Assembly: GCA_020028375.1 (NCBI GenBank)
Contig: JAHZNX010000004.1
Coordinates: 1-22,125, forward strand
Direction: 5' to 3'
Source: Betaproteobacteria bacterium
GTDB lineage: Bacteria; Pseudomonadota; Gammaproteobacteria; Burkholderiales; SG8-41
DNA: 22,125 bases
Positions 13,517 to 19,491 of the stretch are shown here, in pieces. A program made the position numbers and the translations under genes. Under the pieces are notes generated by a model that did not search any database, was not told the origin of the DNA, and saw only the letters and a program-made list of their open reading frames with translations. Numbering within the stretch: position 1 is the stretch's first letter; every line of letters begins with the position of its first letter.

Positions 13517-14383
13517 TCACGTTCCACGTTTTTCGTGTGCCGGGGGCGCATCCGCCCCCGCCGGCGTCTTGTAGCGGTAATAGCTCCACAGGTACTGTTC
13601 GGGGCGGCGCCGGACTTGCGCTTCGATCGCGCGATTGAGCGCCGTCTCGTCGAATCGCGCCGTGGGCACCTCCTCGAAGTGCATGTGGTAGCCCCGACCG
13701 CCCGCCAGCCGCTCCGCGAATACCATGACGATCGCCGCGCCGGTTGCCCGTTGCAGACGCCTGACCAGCGTCATGGTGTAGGCGGGGCGTCCAAAGAAAT
13801 CCGCCCACGCGCCGTCGCCGGCCTTGGGCGCCTGGTCGGGCAGTAATCCCACCGTTCCCCGTTGCTGCAACGTTCGATAGAACATGCGTACCCCGCGGAG
13901 ATTCGCGGGTGCGACGGTGGCCTGCCAGCGGCTGCGCCCGGCGATCATGATCGGCTCGAGCCAGGCGATCCTGGGCTGACGATACATCACGGTCATCGGC
14001 AGCCTTTGCACGAAGTAGAGCGAGACCATCTCGAAGCACCCGAGGTGCGGTGTCACGATGATGATGCCCTTGCCGCGCGCGCGCGCGGCTTCCACGACCT
14101 CCCAGCCATCGCACGCGACCGCCAGCCGCGCGACCTTCTCATCGCTGCCAAACCAGACGGCAATCAACTCGGCCACCCCCTTGCCGGTCTCAGCGATCGC
14201 GTTGCGCAGCAGCGCTTTGCATTGCTCATCGCCGTTGCACAAGCCGCTCGCGTAGAGGTTTGCCCGCAGCCGCGCGGCGTACCGGGGAGAGCACCCGTAG
14301 ACCATCCACCCGAGCGCCGCGCCCGCGCGGTGCAGCCACGAGAGCGGCAGGCGCGCGAGCAGTCGGAATAGTGCGAGGAGCAT
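13517..14383 (-). CDS. Lipid A biosynthesis acyltransferase, LpxL type (first copy)
   Basis: The 288-residue protein shows the LpxL fold: an N-terminal hydrophobic anchor (LFRLLARLPLSWLHRAGAALGWMVYG), the catalytic motif HX4E in TPHLGCFEM, the substrate segment VMYRQPRIAWLEPIM, GLLPDQAPKAGDGAWADFFG and the ending PEQYLWSYYRYKTP. Catalysis uses the His-acidic pair on an acyl-ACP donor. It is the first gene of the run that continues to rlmI, divergent from metK with 69 bases between them. The presence of two lpxL-type genes suggests hexa-acylated lipid A. Its last residues are charged and poorly conserved. Confidence 0.94.
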   Translation of the reverse strand: MLLALFRLLARLPLSWLHRAGAALGWMVYGCSPRYAARLRANLYASGLCNGDEQCKALLRNAIAETGKGVAELIAVWFGSDEKVARLAVACDGWEVVEAARARGKGIIIVTPHLGCFEMVSLYFVQRLPMTVMYRQPRIAWLEPIMIAGRSRWQATVAPANLRGVRMFYRTLQQRGTVGLLPDQAPKAGDGAWADFFGRPAYTMTLVRRLQRATGAAIVMVFAERLAGGRGYHMHFEEVPTARFDETALNRAIEAQVRRRPEQYLWSYYRYKTPAGADAPPAHEKRGT

Positions 14384-14414
14384 GATTTTTGTTTATAAAT
14401 CGAGGCTTATCTGC

Positions 14415-14447
14415 TATTCTATGCGCCTTTTTCGGTTTCACGAAACC
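14415..14447. promoter_or_regulatory. Probable divergent promoter region of metK and lpxL, with leader palindrome
   Basis: CTATTCTATG (14414-14423) offers a -10-like hexamer on both strands: TATTCT (14415-14420) for metK and TAGAAT on the minus strand for the lpxL run. No convincing -35 is visible for either. GGTTT-CACG-AAACC (14434-14447) is a short palindrome 6 bases before the metK ATG, in the place where a ribosome site would be; no Shine-Dalgarno sequence is seen there. Confidence 0.35.
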
Positions 14448-14452
14448 ACCCG

Positions 14453-15616
14453 ATGAACGATTTCCTGTTTACTTCCGAGTCCGTATCCGAAGGCCATCCG
14501 GACAAGGTTGCCGACCAGATTTCCGACGCCGTGCTCGACGCGGTGCTCGCGCAGGACAAGCATGGCCGCGTCGCAGCCGAAACGCTCTGTGCCACCGGCC
14601 TGGTCGTGATGGCGGGACAGATCACCACCAAAGCCAACGTCAATTACGCCGAGCTGGCGCGCGACGTAATCAAGCGCATCGGCTACGACGATTCCGCCAC
14701 CGGCTTCGACTACCGCTCGTGCGCGGTGCTGACCGCCTACGACCGGCAATCATCGGATATCGCGCAGGGCGTGGACGAAGGCAAGGGCCTCGACCTCGAG
14801 CAGGGCGCAGGCGACCAGGGGCTGATGTACGGCTTTGCGTGCGACGAGACGCCGCAGTTGATGCCGATGCCGATCTTCTACGCCCACCGCCTGATGGAGC
14901 GCCACGCGGAGGTGCGCAGGGACGGCAGGCTGCCGTGGCTGCGGCCGGACGCCAAGTCGCAGGTCTCGGTGCGCTACGTGAACGGAAAGCCGCATCACAT
15001 CGACACGGTCGTGATCTCGACCCAGCACGCCGCGGACATCTCGCACGAGCCGCTCACCGAGGGCGTGATCGAGGAAATCGTGAAGCCGGTGTTGCCGAAG
15101 AACATGATCAGCAATGAAACCCGCTACCTGATCAACCCGACCGGCCGTTTCGTGATCGGCGGACCGCAGGGCGATACGGGACTCACCGGCCGCAAGATCA
15201 TCGTGGACACCTACGGCGGCTACTCGCGCCACGGCGGCGGCGCGTTCTCGGGCAAGGACCCCTCGAAGGTGGACCGCTCCGGGGCCTACGCGGCGCGCCA
15301 CGTAGCAAAGAACATCGTCGCCGCGGGGCTCGCGAAGAAGTGCGAGATCCAGGTCGCCTACGCGATCGGCGTCGCCCGCCCGGTCAGCATCCTGGTCGAG
15401 ACTTTCGGCACCGGCAGGATGGCCGACGAGAAGCTTGCGAAGCTCGTCGAGAAGCACTTCGACCTGCGGCCCAAGGGGATCATCAAGGCCCTCGATCTCC
15501 TGCGCCCGATCTACCTCAAGACCGCGGCCTACGGCCACTTCGGGCGCGACGAGCCGGAGTTCACCTGGGAGGCAACGGACAAGGCATCGGCCTTGAAGGC
15601 CGATGCCAAGGTGTAA
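14453..15616 (+). CDS. metK: S-adenosylmethionine synthetase MetK
   Basis: MetK makes SAM from methionine and ATP in the cytoplasm. The 387-residue protein contains SESVSEGHPDKVADQISD (7-24), the family signature GAGDQGLMYGFACDET, the phosphate loop GGGAFSGKDPSKVDRS and RSGAYAARHVAKN. Length is the bacterial norm. It leads the methyl-cycle set on this strand: metK, riboswitch-controlled ahcY, metF. A strong 10-bp hairpin is encoded in its last codons (15583-15607). The start ATG has no clear Shine-Dalgarno. Confidence 0.98.
   Translation: MNDFLFTSESVSEGHPDKVADQISDAVLDAVLAQDKHGRVAAETLCATGLVVMAGQITTKANVNYAELARDVIKRIGYDDSATGFDYRSCAVLTAYDRQSSDIAQGVDEGKGLDLEQGAGDQGLMYGFACDETPQLMPMPIFYAHRLMERHAEVRRDGRLPWLRPDAKSQVSVRYVNGKPHHIDTVVISTQHAADISHEPLTEGVIEEIVKPVLPKNMISNETRYLINPTGRFVIGGPQGDTGLTGRKIIVDTYGGYSRHGGGAFSGKDPSKVDRSGAYAARHVAKNIVAAGLAKKCEIQVAYAIGVARPVSILVETFGTGRMADEKLAKLVEKHFDLRPKGIIKALDLLRPIYLKTAAYGHFGRDEPEFTWEATDKASALKADAKV
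15583..15607 (+). other. Perfect 10-bp hairpin within the 3' end of metK
   Basis: GGCATCGGCC (15583-15592) and GGCCGATGCC (15598-15607) are perfectly complementary around a TTGAA loop and end 7 bases before the metK stop codon. No T-run follows, so it is not a standard intrinsic terminator; it may protect the transcript end or mark a Rho-dependent end upstream of the ahcY promoter. Confidence 0.5.
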
Positions 15617-15657
15617 GGCCGGACGCGGGCGTATGGCTCCACCGGGTCGGGCCGGGG

Positions 15658-15663
15658 TATAAT
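15658..15663 (+). promoter_or_regulatory. ahcY promoter -10 box
   Basis: TATAAT matches the sigma-70 -10 consensus exactly, rare in this GC-rich sequence. A start about 7 bases downstream would fall at the first base of the SAH riboswitch. No recognisable -35 is seen at 16-18 bases upstream. Confidence 0.7.
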
Positions 15664-15670
15664 TCCAGCT

Positions 15671-15734
15671 TGCTGAGGAGCGCTGCGACCGGGGAAACCG
15701 GCCAGGCTCAGCACCCATCAACGGCGCTCGCATC
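15671..15734 (+). promoter_or_regulatory. S-adenosylhomocysteine (SAH) riboswitch
   Basis: The conserved core is recognisable: GAGGAGCGCTGCGAC, then CCAGGCTC, then ACGGCGCTCGCAT. Stem P1 is GCTGAG (15672-15677) with CTCAGC (15707-15712). A CCGG/CCGG hairpin (15689-15701) fills the variable stem. GAGCGC (15678-15683) pairs with GCGCTC (15724-15729) as the pseudoknot. It lies between a TATAAT promoter and ahcY, the gene it typically controls. SAH binding is expected to switch expression on: the pseudoknot strand shares GCTC with the following terminator stem, so the two folds exclude each other. Confidence 0.93.
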
Positions 15735-15761
15735 CAGAACGATGCGGGCGTTTTGCTTTTT
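15726..15761 (+). terminator. Riboswitch-coupled intrinsic terminator before ahcY
   Basis: GCTCGCATC (15726-15734) pairs with GATGCGGGC (15741-15749) with one G-T wobble around a CAGAAC loop, followed by GTTTTGCTTTTT. Its left arm overlaps the pseudoknot strand of the SAH riboswitch, giving a simple on-switch. Confidence 0.85.
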
Positions 15762-15776
15762 AGGACCGGAACGACG

Positions 15777-17180
15777 ATGACTTCGAAAACCAACGACCAC
15801 CACGTCGCCGATCTGCGGCAGGCGGATTTCGGGCGCAAGGAGATCGCGATCGCCGAGACCGAGATGCCCGGTCTCATGGCGCTGCGCGAGGAATACCGCG
15901 GCAAGCAGCCCCTCAAGGGCGCGCGCATCGCCGGTTCGCTGCACATGACGATCCAGACCGCGGTGCTGATCGAGACGCTCAGCAAGCTCGGGGCGGACGT
16001 GCGCTGGGCTTCGTGCAACATCTTCTCGACGCAGGACCACGCCGCCGCCGCGATCGCCGCCGCCGGGGTGCCGGTGTTCGCCTACAAGGGCGAAACGCTC
16101 GAAGAGTACTGGGCGTTCACCCACCGCATCTTCGAGTGGGCGGACGGCGGCACCCCGAACATGATCCTCGACGACGGCGGCGACGCGACGCTGCTCGCGA
16201 CGCTGGGCACCCGCGCCGAAAAGGACCCCTCGCTCATCGCGCGGCCGGGAAACGAGGAGGAGACCGTCCTCTACAACGCCATCCGCAAGCGGCTCAAGGA
16301 CAAGCCGGGCTACTACGCGCGTATCCAGGCCGGCATCAAGGGCGTGACCGAGGAGACCACCACCGGCGTGCACCGGCTCTACCAGATGGAAAAGGAGGGT
16401 CGGCTGCCGTTTCCGGCGATCAACGTGAACAATTCGGTGACCAAGTCGAAATTCGACAACCTCTACGGCTGCCGCGAGTCGCTCGTGGACGGCATCAAGC
16501 GCGCGACCGATGTCATGATTGCGGGCAAGGTGGCGGTGATCGCCGGATATGGAGACGTCGGCAAGGGCTGCGCGCAGTCCCTGCGCGGGCTCGGCGCGGC
16601 GGTGTGGGTCACCGAAATCGATCCGATCTGCGCGCTGCAGGCGGCGATGGAGGGCTACCGCGTCGTGACGATGGACTACGCCGCGGACAAGGCGGACATC
16701 TTCGTCACCGCGACCGGCAACCTGCGCGTCATCACTCTCGAGCACATGAAGCGCATGAAGCACAACGCGATCGTCTGCAATATCGGGCACTTCGATTCCG
16801 AGATCGACATCGCCGGGCTGAAGCAGTACCAGTGGGACAACATCAAGCCGCAGGTGGACCACATCATATTCCCGGACGGCAAGCGGCTCATCGTGCTCGC
16901 GGAGGGGCGGCTCGTGAATCTCGGCTGCGCCACCGGGCATCCGAGCTTCGTGATGTCGAACTCTTTCACCAACCAGGTGCTGGCCCAGATCGAGCTCTAC
17001 GGGAACGCCGCGAACTACCAGAAGAAGGTCTACGTGCTGCCCAAGCAGCTCGATGAGCGCGTCGCGCGGCTGCATCTCAAGAAGCTCGGCGCGGAGCTCA
17101 CGGTCATGACCGAGGAGCAGTGCCGCTACATCGGCGTGGACATCGACGGACCCTACAAGCCGGACCACTATCGTTATTAA
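15777..17180 (+). CDS. ahcY: Adenosylhomocysteinase (SAH hydrolase) AhcY
   Basis: AhcY splits S-adenosylhomocysteine into homocysteine and adenosine, relieving product inhibition of methyltransferases. The 467-residue protein contains GSLHMTIQTAVLIETL, ASCNIFSTQDHAAAAI, the NAD-binding GYGDVGKGCAQ (about 257-267), HNAIVCNIGHFDSEID and the C-terminal YKPDHYRY that completes the partner NAD site. The start ATG at 15777, not the TTG eight codons earlier, is chosen because the upstream part is the riboswitch terminator tail. Length fits bacterial enzymes with the roughly 40-residue insertion. Expression is governed by the SAH riboswitch directly upstream. Confidence 0.98.
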   Translation: MTSKTNDHHVADLRQADFGRKEIAIAETEMPGLMALREEYRGKQPLKGARIAGSLHMTIQTAVLIETLSKLGADVRWASCNIFSTQDHAAAAIAAAGVPVFAYKGETLEEYWAFTHRIFEWADGGTPNMILDDGGDATLLATLGTRAEKDPSLIARPGNEEETVLYNAIRKRLKDKPGYYARIQAGIKGVTEETTTGVHRLYQMEKEGRLPFPAINVNNSVTKSKFDNLYGCRESLVDGIKRATDVMIAGKVAVIAGYGDVGKGCAQSLRGLGAAVWVTEIDPICALQAAMEGYRVVTMDYAADKADIFVTATGNLRVITLEHMKRMKHNAIVCNIGHFDSEIDIAGLKQYQWDNIKPQVDHIIFPDGKRLIVLAEGRLVNLGCATGHPSFVMSNSFTNQVLAQIELYGNAANYQKKVYVLPKQLDERVARLHLKKLGAELTVMTEEQCRYIGVDIDGPYKPDHYRY

Positions 17181-17181
17181 G

Positions 17182-17209
17182 TGAAGGGGGAAGGGTGAAG
17201 GGGGAAGGG
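17182..17209 (+). repeat. Tandem duplication of a 14-bp purine-rich unit
   Basis: TGAAGGGGGAAGGG occurs twice in perfect tandem directly after the ahcY stop. It is all purine except the leading T. A looser stretch of the same kind (TGAAGGCAGAAGGCGGAAGG) follows yidD at 5784-5803, so this may be a recurring intergenic sequence type in the genome. Confidence 0.7.
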
Positions 17210-17236
17210 AATTCACTCGATAATCCGCTTCTCGAT

Positions 17237-18082
17237 ATGCAGTCCCAAAGGAAGAATCCGCGGGCGTTCAGCTTCGAGTTCTATCCCCCCAAGACGGCGG
17301 AGGGAAAGGAGCGGCTGCGCGCGACCTGGAAGCAGCTCGGGCAGCTGAAGCCGAAATTCTTCTCCTGCACCTACGGCGCGGGCGGCTCGACGCGCGAAGG
17401 AACCCTCGAAACGGTGCTCGAGATTCGCGCGGCGGGATATGAGGCGGCTCCGCACATCTCGTGCGTGGCTTCTTCCCGCGAGGACCTGAAGGCCCAGCTC
17501 GAGCGCTATAAGAGCCATGGGATCCGGCATGTGGTGGCGCTGCGCGGGGATCTCCCCTCGGGGCTCGCCTCGCTCGGCGAGCTGCGCTACGCCAACGAGC
17601 TCGTCGCCTTCATTCGAGAGTTCACGCGGGACTGGTTCAAGATCGAGGTCGCCTGCTATCCCGAATTCCATCCCGAGACGCGATCGGCCGCCGACGAAAT
17701 CCGCCACTTCAAGCGCAAGGTGGACGCCGGCGCGAACGCGGCGATCACCCAGTATTTCTTCAACACCGACGCCTATTTCCGCTTCGTGGACGAATGCGAG
17801 GCGGCGGGCATCGCCGTTCCCATCGTTCCCGGCATCATGCCGATCGGCAATTTCGCGCAGCTCGCGCGCTTCTCGGACGCGTGCGGCGCGGAACTCCCGC
17901 GCTGGCTGCGGCTGCGGCTCGAGAGCTTCCGGGACGACACCGCCTCGATCCGTTCCTACGGGCTCGACGTCGTTACGCGGCTGTGCGACGACCTGCTGCG
18001 GGCGGGGGCGCCGGGGCTGCATTTCTACACGCTCAATCAGGCCGGACTCACTTCCACTATCTGGCAGCGGCTCGGTCTCTAA
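17237..18082 (+). CDS. metF: Methylenetetrahydrofolate reductase MetF
   Basis: MetF reduces 5,10-methylene-THF to 5-methyl-THF with FAD, supplying the methyl group to regenerate methionine. The 281-residue TIM-barrel protein has FSFEFYPPKT near the start (the catalytic Glu), FFSCTYGAGGSTREGT, HISCVAS, VVALRGDLP (FAD-contacting Asp), ACYPEFHPE, AITQYFFNTDAYFRFVDEC and the ending LHFYTLNQAG. The start ATG at 17237 is chosen by family length; the open frame before it runs into the ahcY end. It is 56 bases after ahcY and probably shares its transcript, so SAH would raise metF together with ahcY. No good ribosome site is visible. Confidence 0.97.
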   Translation: MQSQRKNPRAFSFEFYPPKTAEGKERLRATWKQLGQLKPKFFSCTYGAGGSTREGTLETVLEIRAAGYEAAPHISCVASSREDLKAQLERYKSHGIRHVVALRGDLPSGLASLGELRYANELVAFIREFTRDWFKIEVACYPEFHPETRSAADEIRHFKRKVDAGANAAITQYFFNTDAYFRFVDECEAAGIAVPIVPGIMPIGNFAQLARFSDACGAELPRWLRLRLESFRDDTASIRSYGLDVVTRLCDDLLRAGAPGLHFYTLNQAGLTSTIWQRLGL

Positions 18083-18166
18083 GAACCGCAGGAACTTGGT
18101 CACTCCCGCCTGGCCGCTTCATGCGGCAAAATGCGCCTGGCGAAACGCTGGCAAAAGGGGGCTACG

Positions 18167-19405
18167 GTGAGCTCGGAACCATCCGTCACGCAAACAAGTT
18201 CGCAGGAAGCGCCGTTCAGGGCGCTCGTTTCCGACGTCAAGGCGCGCTCGGCGCAGGATGCCGCGGTGCTGCTCGCGGAGCATCCCGCGGCGGCCATTTC
18301 CTCGGTGCTGCTCGAGCTCAATCCCGGCCTGGCGCAGGACATCCTGGCCGAGCTGCCGGGCGGGCTTCAGGACGGAGTGCTGCACGCGGTTGCGCCCGAG
18401 ATCGCGCAGCAGCTGAAACGCAACCTGGCCTACTCGCGGGGCAGCATCGGCAGGCTCATGGAGCCGGTTTACGCCGTGTTCTACCCCAAGATGACGGTCG
18501 CCCAGACCGTCGAGAAACTGCGGGCGCTGATCAAGGTCGCGTTCATCACCTACGGCTACGTGACCGACGAGGCTGGCAAGCTGCGCGGCCTCATAACCAT
18601 GCGTGACCTGCTGTTCGCGCCCGATGACGCGCAGCTCGAGACGCTGATGCTGCGCCGGGTGTTCACCCTCAAGCCCGAGACGCTGCTCAACGACGCGATG
18701 AAATCAGTGTTGGAGCGCCACTACCCGGTGTATCCGGTATGCGACGCGAACGGCGTGCTGATCGGGCTGGTGCGCGGGCAGGCGATGTTCGAGGAGCAGG
18801 CAATCGAGATCACCGCCCAGGTCGGCTCCCTGGTGGGCGTCGAAAAGGAGGAGCGGCTCGCCACACCGCTCACCCAGAGCTTCAAGTTCCGCCATCCGTG
18901 GCTCCAGCTGAACCTCCTGACGGCGTTCGTCGCCGGCGCGGTTGTCGCCATCTTCCAGGGCACGGTGGACAGCCTGGTGATCCTGGCCGTGTTCCTGCCC
19001 GTGCTGGCGGGACAGTCAGGCAATACCGGCTGCCAGGCGCTGGCGGTGACCTTGCGCGGCATCACCCTCGGTGAGTTGAAGCTGGGGAAAGAACGGGAGC
19101 TGGTGATCAAGGAAGCAACGCTCGGCCTCTACAACGGCGCCCTCACGGGTCTCGTCGCGGGGCTCGGCATGCTGGTCATGGCAATTCTGCAGAACAATCC
19201 TCATGCCCTCGAGCTCGGACTCGTGGTATGGGCCGCGCTCGTTGGCGCCTGCGTGACGAGCGGGGTGTGCGGGGCGCTGATCCCGATCACGTTGAAGCGC
19301 TTCGGCCTCGACCCCGCCACGGCCTCGAGCATCTTCCTCACCACCGCAACCGACGTGGTCAGCATGGGCATGCTGCTGGGGCTTGCCGCGCTCTTCATCC
19401 GCTGA
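18167..19405 (+). CDS. mgtE: Magnesium transporter MgtE
   Basis: MgtE is a dimeric inner-membrane Mg2+ channel gated by cytosolic Mg2+. The protein has an N-terminal helical domain (LLAEHPAAAISSVLLEL, DILAELPG), a CBS pair (VTDEAGKLRGLITMRDLL; then HYPVYPVCDANGVLIGLV) and five C-terminal helices including LPVLAGQSGNTGCQALAV and DPATASSIFLTTATDVVSMG, which carries the pore aspartate. Start GTG 18167 is preferred because AGGGGG lies 5 bases upstream; an ATG 12 codons earlier has no site. That gives 412 residues, slightly short of the usual 450 or so because the N-domain is compact. It is 84 bases after metF with a small hairpin between, so it may or may not be cotranscribed. Confidence 0.95.
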   Translation: MSSEPSVTQTSSQEAPFRALVSDVKARSAQDAAVLLAEHPAAAISSVLLELNPGLAQDILAELPGGLQDGVLHAVAPEIAQQLKRNLAYSRGSIGRLMEPVYAVFYPKMTVAQTVEKLRALIKVAFITYGYVTDEAGKLRGLITMRDLLFAPDDAQLETLMLRRVFTLKPETLLNDAMKSVLERHYPVYPVCDANGVLIGLVRGQAMFEEQAIEITAQVGSLVGVEKEERLATPLTQSFKFRHPWLQLNLLTAFVAGAVVAIFQGTVDSLVILAVFLPVLAGQSGNTGCQALAVTLRGITLGELKLGKERELVIKEATLGLYNGALTGLVAGLGMLVMAILQNNPHALELGLVVWAALVGACVTSGVCGALIPITLKRFGLDPATASSIFLTTATDVVSMGMLLGLAALFIR

Positions 19406-19415
19406 CTCATAGGGG

Positions 19416-19469
19416 AAATCGGGCGAAGTGACCGCTAACTTCAGGCCCGATTTTGGCCCGTTTCGGGCC
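19416..19469. terminator. Double hairpin bidirectional terminator between mgtE and the aminotransferase
   Basis: The first stem pairs AAATCGGGC (19416-19424) with GCCCGATTT (19445-19453), extended inward by GAAGT/ACTTC, and TTTT follows on the + strand. The second is GGCCCG-TTT-CGGGCC (19455-19469), followed by CTTTGG. It occupies the gap between two convergent genes and can serve both. Confidence 0.8.
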
Positions 19470-19491
19470 CTTTGGACGCCGGCTTACCGCG

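Noticed and set aside
14750..16021. 423-codon minus-strand open frame across metK and the riboswitch
   Set aside because: Antisense to metK and spans the riboswitch region; no recognisable protein features.
15708..17216. 502-codon minus-strand open frame opposite ahcY
   Set aside because: Shadow of ahcY; the riboswitch, terminator and conserved ahcY motifs fix the real strand.
18113..18127. GCCGC-TTCAT-GCGGC hairpin before mgtE as a metF terminator
   Set aside because: Only 5 bp of stem and no T-run; could be chance in GC-rich sequence.
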